40,708 nucleotides of DNA from an uncultured Oscillospiraceae bacterium (GCA_905233785.1 CAJOCV010000049.1:1-40708), one strand, 5' to 3'. Shown: positions 18,895-26,200, counted from the stretch's first letter. Notes: generated by a model not told the origin, from the letters alone. Translations and numbers: made by a program.

Positions 18895-19196
18895 CGCGTG
18901 TGCGAGAGCACGGGCGTATTATGCGAGGAAGCGGGAGATTGCTCGCGGTAGCGAGGTAACTTCCGTGGAGTATGTCCGGTGTCGGCTCCGTGCCGGCACG
19001 CAATCGGGCGGCTGAAACCGATCCTGTATTCGCGTATATCGCGTGTGCGGAGGAAAGCCGGTCACCTTGGCCGGTTTGTTTTTCGGACGCGGCCTGATAC
19101 GCACGGTTGCGTGTACAGGAATTTCCCGGTTTCATCCGTACGCATAAGAGCGGTCCCAATGCCGCGAAGAAAACGTACGAAAAGGAGAAAACCCAA
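18895..19196 (+). promoter_or_regulatory. rpsJ: long structured 5' leader of the S10 operon
   Basis: About 300 nt of untranslated leader, rich in short inverted repeats (for example CCGG/GTGCCGGCAC at 18980-19010). A terminator-like hairpin lies at 19055-19077, AAGCCGG paired with CCGGTTT, followed by TTTTT at 19079-19083, well before rpsJ. This fits an attenuator that limits read-through into the operon. Ribosomal protein operons are commonly controlled by such leaders, for instance through L4. Which ligand acts here cannot be told from the sequence. AAAAGGAG precedes the rpsJ start. Confidence 0.5.
19055..19083 (+). terminator. candidate attenuator in the S10 leader
   Basis: A 7-bp stem with one G-U pair (19055-19061 with 19071-19077), a 9-nt loop and five consecutive T from 19079. 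It is placed 114 nt before the rpsJ start and about 160 nt after the predicted transcription start, where only regulated read-through would let the operon be expressed. Confidence 0.5.
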
Positions 19197-19494
19197 ATGG
19201 CAAGCACCAAGAAGAACATGATCCGCATCCGCCTCAAGGCTTACGATCACCAGCTCATCGACAAGGCCGCCGAAACCATCGTTGAGGCCGCCAAGCGCAC
19301 CGACGCCAAGGTCTCCGGCCCCATCCCCCTGCCCACCAAGACCGAGATCGTCACCATCCTGCGCGCCGTCCACAAGTACAAGGACAGCCGTGAGCAGTTT
19401 CCTGATCGACATCGTCGCCCCCACCCCGAAGACCGTTGAGGCTCTGATGAACCTCGAGGTTCCCGCCGGCGTCGAGATCGACATCAAGATCTGA
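19197..19494 (+). pseudogene. rpsJ: ribosomal protein S10, frameshifted as sequenced
   Basis: S10 is a small-subunit protein of the 30S head and part of the NusB-S10 antitermination complex. The frame from ATG 19197 reads correctly to KYKDSREQF, then shifts at 19400-19402 and ends early. The next frame continues perfectly as LIDIVAPTPKTVEALMN to ...VEIDIKI. In other Firmicutes seven residues (EMRTHKR in B. subtilis) lie between these parts. So 20 nt of a 21-nt stretch are missing, which removes a loop and shifts the frame. As S10 is essential, a sequencing or assembly error, a strain mixture or a second gene copy must be considered. Everything else about the gene looks normal. Confidence 0.9.
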
Positions 19495-19496
19495 TC

Positions 19497-19661
19497 CAAC
19501 GCGCTGAGACAAGCCCCGGGCTGACCCAACAGCCCCAGACAATCCAAGTCAATGACCCATAGTTTACAGCTTGCGTCTGTAAACGGGTTAAGTTGCCAGC
19601 CTCTGGACGGGATGACCCCCGGGCTAAGCGAGGCAACCAATAACCGTTAGGAGGAAATAGA
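19497..19661 (+). promoter_or_regulatory. structured spacer upstream of rplC
   Basis: The 167-nt gap is far longer than the 10-20 nt elsewhere in the operon. It contains a perfect hairpin GTTTACAG/CTGTAAAC (19562-19584). A closing stem then pairs GGGTTA-GTTGCC (about 19584-19600) with GGCAAC...TAACC (19632-19645), placed directly before the TTAGGAGG site of rplC. Two CCCGGGCT copies also occur. It looks like an internal control element that could modulate rplC translation; no known motif was recognised. Confidence 0.45.
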
Positions 19662-20390
19662 ATGAAGAAAGCCATCATTGGCAAGAAGGTCGGCATGACG
19701 CAGATCTTCGACGAGGCCGGCAAGGTCATTCCGGTCACTGTCATTGAAGCCGGCCCCTGCGTGGTCGTGCAGAAGATGACCAAGGAAAAGGAAGGCTATG
19801 AAGCCGTCCAGTTCGGTTACGAGGAAGTGACCGAGAAGAAGCTCTCCAAGCCCGAAGCAGGTCACCTGAAGAAGGCGGGAGTGGCAAACCTCAAGCACCT
19901 CAAGGAGTTCCGTCTCGAGGACATGAGCAAGCTGGAGGTTGGTGATGTGGTCAAGGCCGACGTTTTCGCGGAAGGCGAAAAGGTCGATGTGACCGGCACC
20001 AGCAAGGGCAAGGGCTACGCCGGCGTCATCAAGCGCTTCGGCCAGGGCCGTACCCCCACCAGCCACGGCGGCGGCCCTGTTCACCGTCACGCCGGTTCCA
20101 TGGGCTCCAGCACCGATCCTTCCCGCATTTTCCCGGGCAAGAAGCAGGCTGGTCACATGGGCGTCGATCAGGTCACCGTTCAGAACCTCGATATTGTTAA
20201 GGTCGATTCCGAGCTCAACATGATCGCCATCCGCGGCGCCGTTCCCGGCCCGAAGGGCAGCATCGTGTATATCAAGAGCACCGCCAAGACTCAGCCCGTC
20301 AAGAAGGGCGAGGGCGCCGGTATCAGCCTCAACCCGCAGAAGGCTTCCGCCCGTGTCAACCCGCAGAAGGCTTCCGCCCGTACCAAGTAA
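19662..20390 (+). CDS. rplC: 50S ribosomal protein L3
   Basis: A 242-residue protein that binds near the start of 50S assembly and reaches the peptidyl-transferase centre. It has the MKKAIIGKKVGMTQIFDEAG start, the TSKGKGYAGVIKRFGQGRT core and SHGGGPVHRHAGSMGSSTDP, the central loop that approaches the A site, then KKQAGHMG. The family is about 210 residues long; here the C-terminus is extended and contains a 9-residue tandem duplication (NPQKASAR twice). AGGAGG precedes the ATG. It is the first intact coding gene after the broken rpsJ. Confidence 0.97.
   Translation: MKKAIIGKKVGMTQIFDEAGKVIPVTVIEAGPCVVVQKMTKEKEGYEAVQFGYEEVTEKKLSKPEAGHLKKAGVANLKHLKEFRLEDMSKLEVGDVVKADVFAEGEKVDVTGTSKGKGYAGVIKRFGQGRTPTSHGGGPVHRHAGSMGSSTDPSRIFPGKKQAGHMGVDQVTVQNLDIVKVDSELNMIAIRGAVPGPKGSIVYIKSTAKTQPVKKGEGAGISLNPQKASARVNPQKASARTK
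20328..20381 (+). repeat. 27-bp tandem duplication at the 3' end of rplC
   Basis: Two adjacent 27-bp units, 20328-20354 and 20355-20381, are identical except in their first codon (CTC versus GTC). They encode LNPQKASAR and VNPQKASAR, in frame, just before the stop. It looks recent, because even third codon positions agree. Confidence 0.85.
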
Positions 20391-20409
20391 AGAAAGGAGA
20401 GCAGCATAA

Positions 20410-21033
20410 ATGCCTAAAGCGAATGTTTTCAATATGGCAGGCGAGAAGATCGGCGAGATCGAGCTCTCCGAGGCCATCTTCGGCATCGAGCCGAACAAGA
20501 GCGTTCTGCATGATTCCGTCAAGAATCACCTGGCCAACTGCCGTCAGGGCACCCAGAGCGCGCTCACCAAGGGTGAGGTTTCCTACACCACCAAGAAGCC
20601 CTGGCGCCAGAAGGGCACCGGCCGCGCCCGCGCCGGCTATGCCGGCTCCCCCGTGTGGTACCACGGCGGCGTCGCCTTCGCTCCCAAGCCCCGGGATTAC
20701 AGCTACACCCTCAACAAGAAGGTCAAGAGACTGGCTCTCAAGTCCGCCCTCTCCGCCAAGGCCGCCGAGAACGAGATCGTTGTCGTTGACGGCCTGAAGG
20801 TCGAGGAGATCAAGACCAAGGCCTTCGCGAGCTTCCTGAGCAAGATCGGCGTTGAGAACAAGGCGCTGGTCGTCACCGAGAATGTGGACGAGAAGGTCGT
20901 CAAGTCCGCCCGCAACATCGCCGGCGTCTCCACCACCATCGCCACCATCCTCAGCCCCTATATGATTCTCACCAACGGCAAGCTGGTTGTCGATAAGGCC
21001 GCCCTTGCCAAGATCGAGGAGGTGTTCGCCTGA
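20410..21033 (+). CDS. rplD: 50S ribosomal protein L4
   Basis: A 207-residue protein that lines the peptide exit tunnel and, in several bacteria, represses its own S10 operon. The tunnel loop is intact: KKPWRQKGTGRARAG, then SPVWYHGGVAFAPKPRDY. Length is normal. AAAGGAG lies upstream of ATG 20410, and the stop overlaps the next start (TGATG). The long leader in front of rpsJ makes L4 control possible here, but the sequence alone does not show it. Confidence 0.97.
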   Translation: MPKANVFNMAGEKIGEIELSEAIFGIEPNKSVLHDSVKNHLANCRQGTQSALTKGEVSYTTKKPWRQKGTGRARAGYAGSPVWYHGGVAFAPKPRDYSYTLNKKVKRLALKSALSAKAAENEIVVVDGLKVEEIKTKAFASFLSKIGVENKALVVTENVDEKVVKSARNIAGVSTTIATILSPYMILTNGKLVVDKAALAKIEEVFA

Positions 21034-21329
21034 TGAAGACCGCATACGACGTTATCATCCGCCCCATCATCACCGAGCAGTCCATGGAAGATCTGGACAT
21101 CAAGAAGTACGCGTTTGAAGTCGCCAAGGACGCCAACAAGATCGAGATCAAGAAGGCGATCGAGGAGATCTTCGGCGTGACCGTCATCAAGGTCACCACC
21201 GAGCACGTCCGCGGCAAGGCCAAGCGTCAGGGCGCTTACCCCATGGGTAAGACCGCCTCCTGGAAAAAGGCCGTCGTGAAGCTCAGTGCCGACTCCAAGA
21301 ACATTGAGCTCTTTGAAGGCATGGTTTAA
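21033..21329 (+). CDS. rplW: 50S ribosomal protein L23
   Basis: A 98-residue protein at the tunnel exit, docking site for trigger factor and SRP. It shows the family layout: TAYDVIIRPIITEQSMEDL, YAFEVAKDANKIEIKKAIEE, IFGVTVIKVTTEHVRGKAKR and the basic loop before WKKAVVKL. The start is coupled to rplD by TGATG, with GGAGG inside the end of rplD. Length and order are standard. Confidence 0.97.
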   Translation: MKTAYDVIIRPIITEQSMEDLDIKKYAFEVAKDANKIEIKKAIEEIFGVTVIKVTTEHVRGKAKRQGAYPMGKTASWKKAVVKLSADSKNIELFEGMV

Positions 21330-21343
21330 GGGAGGAAGAAAGA

Positions 21344-22180
21344 ATGGCTATCAAGACTTACAGACCCACTACCCCTTCCCGGCGTCACATGACCGTCTCC
21401 GGCTTTGACGGTGTTGACAAGCACGCCAAGCCCGAGAAGTCCCTCGTCGAGGTTCTCAAGAAGAACGCCGGCCGCAACAGCTACGGCCGCATCACCGTCC
21501 GCCACCAGGGCGGCGGCAATCGCCAGAAGTACCGTGTCATCGACTTCAAGCGTGACAAGCGCGACGTCGAGGGCAAGGTTCTCCGCCTGGAGTACGACCC
21601 GAACCGCAGCGCGTTCATCGCTCTCGTTGAGTACGCTGACGGCGAGCGCCGCTACATCCTGGCTCCTGTCGGCCTGAGCGTCGGCGACACCGTGCTCGCC
21701 TCCGCCGCCGCCGACATCAAGCCCGGCAACGCTCTGCCCCTGCAGAACATCCCCGTCGGCACCGTGATCCACAACATCGAGCTCTACCCCGGCAAGGGCG
21801 CCCAGCTCGTCCGCAGCGCCGGCGTCGCCGCGCAGCTGATGGCCAAGGAGAACGGTATGGCGACCGTGCGTCTCCCCTCCGGCGAGATGCGCAAGATCCG
21901 CCTCGACTGCTTTGCCACCATCGGCCAGGTCGGCAACATCGACCACGCCAATGTCCACATCGGCAAGGCCGGCCGCAAACGCCACATGGGCATCCGTCCC
22001 ACCGTGCGCGGCTCCGTCATGAACCCCGTTGACCACCCCCACGGCGGCGGCGAGGGCAAGTCCCCTGTCGGCCGTCCCGGCCCTGTCACTCCTTGGGGCA
22101 AGCCCGCGCTTGGTTACAAGACCCGCAAGACGAAGAACGCGACTGACAAGTTCATCGTCAAGCGCCGCAATGCGAAGTAA
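21344..22180 (+). CDS. rplB: 50S ribosomal protein L2
   Basis: A 278-residue protein needed for subunit association and peptidyl transferase. It begins MAIKTYRPTTPSRRHMTVSG, has the RNA-binding GRITVRHQGGGNRQKYRVID core, and a C-terminus with RGSVMNPVDHPHGGGEGKSP that carries the conserved histidine near the catalytic centre. Length matches the family. GGAGG lies nine bases before the ATG, 14 nt after rplW. Confidence 0.98.
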   Translation: MAIKTYRPTTPSRRHMTVSGFDGVDKHAKPEKSLVEVLKKNAGRNSYGRITVRHQGGGNRQKYRVIDFKRDKRDVEGKVLRLEYDPNRSAFIALVEYADGERRYILAPVGLSVGDTVLASAAADIKPGNALPLQNIPVGTVIHNIELYPGKGAQLVRSAGVAAQLMAKENGMATVRLPSGEMRKIRLDCFATIGQVGNIDHANVHIGKAGRKRHMGIRPTVRGSVMNPVDHPHGGGEGKSPVGRPGPVTPWGKPALGYKTRKTKNATDKFIVKRRNAK

Positions 22181-22194
22181 GGAGGGAATCGTAA

Positions 22195-22467
22195 ATGAGC
22201 AGAAGCATTAAGAAAGGCCCCTTCGCCGCTCCCGAGCTGCTGAAGAGAGTCGATGAAATGAACAAGAGCGGCAACAAGCAGGTCGTCAAGACCTGGAGCC
22301 GTTCCTCCACGATCTTCCCGTCCTTCGTCGGACACACCATCGCCGTTCACGACGGCCGCCGTCACGTTCCCGTGTATGTCACCGAGGATATGGTCGGTCA
22401 CAAGCTGGGCGAGTTCGCCCCGACCCGTACCTTCCGCGGCCATGCCGGCAGCAAGACCGGCAAGTAA
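22195..22467 (+). CDS. rpsS: 30S ribosomal protein S19
   Basis: A 90-residue protein of the 30S head that works with S13 at the subunit bridge. MSRSIKKGPFAAPELLKRVD, TWSRSSTIFPSFVGHTIAVH and DMVGHKLGEFAPTRTFRGHA are all typical. It is about three residues shorter at the C-terminus than the common form, which is within normal variation. GGAGG precedes the ATG. Confidence 0.97.
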   Translation: MSRSIKKGPFAAPELLKRVDEMNKSGNKQVVKTWSRSSTIFPSFVGHTIAVHDGRRHVPVYVTEDMVGHKLGEFAPTRTFRGHAGSKTGK

Positions 22468-22479
22468 GGAGGAGAGAAA

Positions 22480-22827
22480 ATGGACGAGAAGAAAATTGCC
22501 CGTGCGGAGCACAAATACGCCCGTATTTCTCCCCGCAAGGTTGAGATCATCTGCAACATGATCCGCGGCAAGGACGCCAAGGTCGCCATGGCTCTGATGG
22601 AGAACACCCCGAAGGCCGGCTGCGAGCTGATGATCAAGGTGCTCAAGAGCGCCATGGCCAATGCCGAGAACAACTTTGAAATGGACCCCGAGAAGCTCTA
22701 CGTCTGCCAGACCTACGCCGGCGCCGGCCCCATCCTCAAGAGGGGCATGCCGAGAGCTCAGGGCCGTATGTACCGCATCAACAAGCGCACCAGCCACATC
22801 ATGATCGCTGTGGCTGAGAGAGACTAA
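22480..22827 (+). CDS. rplV: 50S ribosomal protein L22
   Basis: A 115-residue protein with a beta-hairpin that reaches into the exit tunnel. The N-terminal half has ARISPRKVEIICNMIRGKDA; the tunnel hairpin is at AGAGPILKRGMPRAQGRMYR. A conserved THIMIAVAERD-like end closes the protein. Normal length. GGAGG lies upstream; 12 nt separate it from rpsS. Confidence 0.97.
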   Translation: MDEKKIARAEHKYARISPRKVEIICNMIRGKDAKVAMALMENTPKAGCELMIKVLKSAMANAENNFEMDPEKLYVCQTYAGAGPILKRGMPRAQGRMYRINKRTSHIMIAVAERD

Positions 22828-22846
22828 GGGAAGGAGGCAGAATTAT

Positions 22847-23731
22847 ATGGGACAGAAAGTTAATCCCCACGGCCTGCGCGTTGGCGTTATCAAGGATTGG
22901 GATTCCCGCTGGTATGCGCGCGAGGACAAGGTCGGCGATCTGATCGTCGAGGATCACAAGATCCGTGAGTATCTGAAGAAGGCTCTTTATTCCGCCGGCG
23001 TTCCCACCATCGAGATCGAGCGCGACTCCGCCAAGGTTCGCATCTATATCCACTGCGCCCGTCCCGGCGTCGTCATCGGCAAGGGCGGCGAGCAGATCGA
23101 GAAGCTGCGCCTCGAGGTCGAGAAGCTCATCGGCAAGCCCGTTGCGCTCTCCATCGTCGAAGTTCGCACTCCCGATACGAATGCTCAGCTTGTGGCCGAG
23201 AACATCGCCCAGCAGCTCGAGAAGCGCATCGGCTTCCGCCGCGCCATGAAGAACGCCATGGGTCGCGCCATGAGAATGGGCGCCCGCGGCATCAAGGTCA
23301 AGTGCGGCGGCCGTCTGGGCGGCGCTGAGATCGCCCGCAGCGAGTGCTACCACGAGGGTACCATCCCCCTGCAGACCATCCGTGCCGACATCGACTACGG
23401 CTTTGCCGAGGCGAACACCACCTACGGCCGCATCGGCGTCAAGGTTTGGATCTACAAAGGCGAGGTCCTCTCCCAGACCCTGCGCACCACTCCGCGCACG
23501 ATGGATCTCTCCAAGCCCGCCGGCGAGCGCCGTCGCAGAGACGACCGCCGCCAGGGCGGTGACCGCCGTCAGGGCGGCTACAACCGCGACAACAATCGCC
23601 AGGGCGGCTACAATCGCGACAATCGCGACGGCAACCGTCAGGGCGGCTATGGCAGCAGACCCCAGGGTCAGGGCGGCTACAACCGCGGACCCCGTCCCGC
23701 CGCTCCCGCTAAGGAAGGAGGCAACAACTAA
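22847..23731 (+). CDS. rpsC: 30S ribosomal protein S3 with Arg/Gly/Asn-rich extension
   Basis: A 294-residue protein; S3 forms the mRNA entry site. The core is normal: MGQKVNPHGLRVGVIKDWDS, the KH domain with VVIGKGGEQI, and the C-terminal domain GARGIKVKCGGRLGGAEIAR. The core ends near residue 212, as usual. About 80 further residues form a low-complexity tail of RRRDDRRQGG and repeated RQGGYNRDN units, ending APAKEGGNN. Such tails are unusual for S3 and look like RNA-binding RGG-type sequence. Its TAA overlaps the rplP ATG. Confidence 0.97.
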   Translation: MGQKVNPHGLRVGVIKDWDSRWYAREDKVGDLIVEDHKIREYLKKALYSAGVPTIEIERDSAKVRIYIHCARPGVVIGKGGEQIEKLRLEVEKLIGKPVALSIVEVRTPDTNAQLVAENIAQQLEKRIGFRRAMKNAMGRAMRMGARGIKVKCGGRLGGAEIARSECYHEGTIPLQTIRADIDYGFAEANTTYGRIGVKVWIYKGEVLSQTLRTTPRTMDLSKPAGERRRRDDRRQGGDRRQGGYNRDNNRQGGYNRDNRDGNRQGGYGSRPQGQGGYNRGPRPAAPAKEGGNN

Positions 23732-24162
23732 TGTTAATGCCTAAGAGAGTTAAATACCGCAGAGTTCAGCGCGGCCGCATGAAGGGCAAAGCCACCCGCG
23801 GCAACGTCGTCTCCTACGGTGAATTCGGTCTTGCTGCGCAGGAGCCCGGCTGGATCACCTCCAACCAGATCGAGGCCGCCCGTATCGCCATGACCCGCTA
23901 CACCAAGCGCGGCGGTCAGGTGTGGATCAAGATCTTCCCCGACAAGCCCGTGACCGCGAAGCCCGCCGAGACCCGTATGGGCTCCGGTAAAGGCTCCCCC
24001 GAGTACTGGGTCGCAGTCGTCAAGCCCGGCCGCGTGATGTTTGAGATCGCCGGTGTCCCCGAGGAGACCGCGCGCGAGGCTCTGCGTCTGGCCAGCCACA
24101 AGCTGCCCATCAAGACCAAGATCGTCGCGAAGGGCACCGAGTCTGAGAACGGTGGTGAATAA
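23731..24162 (+). CDS. rplP: 50S ribosomal protein L16
   Basis: A 143-residue protein that helps position tRNA at the A and P sites. It begins MLMPKRVKYRR, with GGAGG nine bases before ATG 23731; the second ATG at 23737 is too far from it. KGKATRGNVVSYGEFGLAAQ, TSNQIEAARIAMTRYTKRGG and MGSGKGSPEYWVAVVKPGRV are family signatures. Normal length. It overlaps rpsC (TAATG), so translation is coupled. Confidence 0.97.
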   Translation: MLMPKRVKYRRVQRGRMKGKATRGNVVSYGEFGLAAQEPGWITSNQIEAARIAMTRYTKRGGQVWIKIFPDKPVTAKPAETRMGSGKGSPEYWVAVVKPGRVMFEIAGVPEETAREALRLASHKLPIKTKIVAKGTESENGGE

Positions 24163-24163
24163 G

Positions 24164-24352
24164 ATGAAGGCAAACGAAATTCGCTCCATGTCCGTCAGCG
24201 AGCTGGAAGCCAAGCTCGCCGAGCTCAAGAAGGATCTGTTCATGCTCCGCATGCAGCATGCCACCAATCATCTTGACAACCCCACCAAGATCTCTGCCAC
24301 CCGCCGCGACATCGCTCGCGTCAAGACCGTGCTTCGCCAGAAGCAGAACTGA
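24164..24352 (+). CDS. rpmC: 50S ribosomal protein L29
   Basis: A 62-residue protein near the tunnel exit, forming a two-helix hairpin. MKANEIRSMSVSELEAKLAE, ELKKDLFMLRMQHATNHLDN and IARVKTVLRQKQN are typical. ATG 24164 begins one base after the rplP stop, with GGTGG just upstream; longer in-frame starts lie inside rplP and are not plausible. Confidence 0.96.
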   Translation: MKANEIRSMSVSELEAKLAELKKDLFMLRMQHATNHLDNPTKISATRRDIARVKTVLRQKQN

Positions 24353-24366
24353 GGAGGTAAGGAAGA

Positions 24367-24630
24367 ATGAATACTGAGAGAACTACTTCCCGTAAGGTCC
24401 GCGTGGGCAAGGTCGTTTCTGACAAGATGGACAAGACCGTGGTCGTCATCGTTGAGGACCGCGTCGCTCACAAGACCTACAAGAAGATCATCGGCCGGAC
24501 CTACCGTCTGAAGGCGCACGACGAGAACAACGCGTGCGGCGTCGGCGACATCGTCCGCGTGATGGAGACCCGCCCCCTGTCCAAGGACAAGAGATGGCGC
24601 GTGGTCGAAATCGTTGAGAAGGCTAAGTAA
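24367..24630 (+). CDS. rpsQ: 30S ribosomal protein S17
   Basis: An 87-residue primary 16S rRNA-binding protein with an OB fold. SRKVRVGKVVSDKMDKTVVV, RTYRLKAHDENNACGVGDIV and METRPLSKDKRWRVVEIVEK match the family. GAGGAGG overlaps the rpmC stop and lies eight bases before the ATG. Normal length. Confidence 0.97.
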   Translation: MNTERTTSRKVRVGKVVSDKMDKTVVVIVEDRVAHKTYKKIIGRTYRLKAHDENNACGVGDIVRVMETRPLSKDKRWRVVEIVEKAK

Positions 24631-24642
24631 GGAGGCGACAGC

Positions 24643-25014
24643 ATGATTCAGCAGGAAACTTATCTGAAGGTCGCCGACAATACCGGCGCCAAGGAACTCA
24701 AGTGCATCCGCGTGCTGGGCGGCTCCAAGCGCAAGTACGCCAGCATCGGTGACGTGATCGTCTGCTCCGTCCGCAAGGCGGCTCCCGGCGGCTCCGTCAA
24801 GAAGGGCGATGTGGTCAAGGCCGTCGTGGTCCGTACCGTCAAGCCCGTCCGCCGTGCCGACGGCACCTACGTTCGTTTCGACGAGAACGCTGCGGTTCTC
24901 ATCAACACCGGTGATAAGAACCCCCGCGGCACCCGTATCTTTGGGCCCGTCGCCCGTGAGCTGCGTGACAAGGAGTACATGAAGATCCTGTCCCTGGCTC
25001 CCGAAGTGATTTGA
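24643..25014 (+). CDS. rplN: 50S ribosomal protein L14
   Basis: A 123-residue protein at the subunit interface. MIQQETYLKVADNTGAKELK, IRVLGGSKRKYASIGDVIVC and the RGTRIFGPVARELRDKEYMK end are highly conserved. It is the first gene of the spc segment. Length is one residue above the common 122. GGAGG is in place; 12 nt separate it from rpsQ. Confidence 0.98.
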   Translation: MIQQETYLKVADNTGAKELKCIRVLGGSKRKYASIGDVIVCSVRKAAPGGSVKKGDVVKAVVVRTVKPVRRADGTYVRFDENAAVLINTGDKNPRGTRIFGPVARELRDKEYMKILSLAPEVI

Positions 25015-25030
25015 TGGAGGGCAAGAGAGA

Positions 25031-25336
25031 ATGAACATTAAGAAAGACGATAAAGTCGTTGTTCTGTCCGGTAAGGACAAGGGCAAGCAGGGCAAGGTCC
25101 TGATCGCCGATCCCAAGGCCGGCAAGGTCGTTGTCGAAGGCGTCAATGTTGCCACCAAGCACCAGAAGCCCCGTCAGCAGGGTCAGGAAGGCGGCATCAT
25201 CAAGGTCGAAACCCCGATCTACGTCAGCAAGGTTCAGCTTGTCTGCCCCAAGTGCGGCAAGAACACCCGCGTTGGCCACAAGATCGAGAACGGCAAGAAG
25301 TCCCGCGTCTGCAAGAAGTGCGGCGCTGAAATCTGA
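25031..25336 (+). CDS. rplX: 50S ribosomal protein L24
   Basis: A 101-residue assembly initiator. The KOW motif is at the N-terminus: DDKVVVLSGKDKGKQGKVLI. The C-terminal part holds two CxxC pairs (VCPKCGKNTRVG and VCKKCGAEI), a zinc-ribbon form found in many Gram-positive L24 proteins. Normal length; GGAGG precedes the ATG. Confidence 0.97.
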   Translation: MNIKKDDKVVVLSGKDKGKQGKVLIADPKAGKVVVEGVNVATKHQKPRQQGQEGGIIKVETPIYVSKVQLVCPKCGKNTRVGHKIENGKKSRVCKKCGAEI

Positions 25337-25357
25337 GAGAAAGGAGATAACTGACTT

Positions 25358-25897
25358 ATGACCAGAATGAAGGAAAAGTATGTTAAGGAAGTTGCTCCTG
25401 CTCTGATGGAGAAGTTCCAGTACAAGTCCGTGATGCAGATCCCCAAGATCGACAAGATCGTTGTCTCTGTCGGCTGCGGCGACTGCAAGGACAACGCCAA
25501 GGCGCTTGACGGCGTCATCAAGGAGATCTCCGCGATCACCGGTCAGCACGCTGTCGCCACCGTGGCGCGCAAGTCCGTCGCCAACTTCAAGCTCCGTGAG
25601 GGCATGAAGGTCGGCGTCAAGGTGACGCTGCGCCAGGATCGCATGTGGGAGTTCCTGGATCGTCTGTTCAACGTGGCGCTGCCCCGTGTCCGCGACTTCC
25701 GCGGCATCAGCGCTGACGCCTTCGACGGCCGCGGCAACTACAGCCTTGGCCTCAAGGAGCAGATCATCTTCCCCGAAATCGAGTACGACAAGATCGAGAA
25801 GCTGCGTGGTATGAACATCGCGATCACCACCACTGCCAAGACCGACGAAGAGGCTCGCGAGCTCTTAAAGCTCATGGGCGCTCCCTTCGTGAGCTAA
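25358..25897 (+). CDS. rplE: 50S ribosomal protein L5
   Basis: A 179-residue protein that holds 5S rRNA and touches P-site tRNA. It shows MKEKYVKEVAPALMEKFQYK, MQIPKIDKIVVSVGCGD, ARKSVANFKLREGMKVGVKV and the signature MWEFLDRLFNVALPRVRDFR, then GRGNYSLGLKEQIIFPEI. Length is normal. AAAGGAG lies upstream. No anomaly seen. Confidence 0.98.
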   Translation: MTRMKEKYVKEVAPALMEKFQYKSVMQIPKIDKIVVSVGCGDCKDNAKALDGVIKEISAITGQHAVATVARKSVANFKLREGMKVGVKVTLRQDRMWEFLDRLFNVALPRVRDFRGISADAFDGRGNYSLGLKEQIIFPEIEYDKIEKLRGMNIAITTTAKTDEEARELLKLMGAPFVS

Positions 25898-25911
25898 GGA
25901 GGAGAAGAAGA

Positions 25912-26097
25912 ATGGCTAAGAAATCTATGATCCTCAAGCAGCAGGCGCCTGCGAAGTTCTCCACCCGCAAGTACAACCGCTGCAAGATCTGCGGTCGTCC
26001 TCACGCCTATCTGCGCAATTACGGCATCTGCCGTATCTGCTTCCGTGAGCTGGCCTACAAGGGTCAGATCCCCGGCGTGCGCAAGGCGAGCTTCTGA
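25912..26097 (+). CDS. rpsZ: 30S ribosomal protein S14, zinc type
   Basis: A 61-residue zinc-binding (type Z) form of S14, typical of Gram-positive bacteria. The zinc site is CKICGRPH and CRICFREL, and the start MAKKSMILKQQ is standard. In other genomes rpsH follows within 20-40 bases; here a strong terminator follows instead and rpsH lies 5.3 kb away. The gene thus forms the 3' end of the first ribosomal transcript. Confidence 0.97.
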   Translation: MAKKSMILKQQAPAKFSTRKYNRCKICGRPHAYLRNYGICRICFRELAYKGQIPGVRKASF

Positions 26098-26113
26098 TCT
26101 CAGACTACAAAAC

Positions 26114-26152
26114 AAAAAGCTTTGAAGAATTTTCTTTCTTCAAAGCTTTTTT
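26114..26152. terminator. strong bidirectional terminator after rpsZ
   Basis: A perfect 16-bp stem (26114-26129 with 26136-26151, core AAGCTTTGAAGAA) and a 6-nt loop, flanked by A and T runs on each side. It ends the S10/spc transcript on the plus strand and can end the restriction-modification transcript on the minus strand. Confidence 0.9.
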
Positions 26153-26159
26153 AATAAGG

Positions 26160-26200
26160 GTAACAATTCAATCAGTACAACAAACAAACTGAATTGTTAC
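26160..26200 (-). repeat. 11-bp inverted repeat at the end of the methyltransferase gene
   Basis: GTAACAATTCA at 26160-26170 and TGAATTGTTAC at 26190-26200 are perfect reverse complements. The second arm contains the stop codon of the methyltransferase gene. Between it and the 16-bp terminator there are only eight bases, so the two may act together at the 3' end of the minus-strand operon. Confidence 0.6.

Noticed and set aside
18895..19196. Known riboswitch class in the S10 leader
   Set aside because: No aptamer core of a metabolite riboswitch was recognised; only generic hairpins and an attenuator-like stem are visible.
19380..19410. Programmed ribosomal frameshift in rpsJ
   Set aside because: There is no slippery heptamer or stimulatory structure at the junction, and a simple shift would still lack seven conserved residues, so a deletion explains it better.
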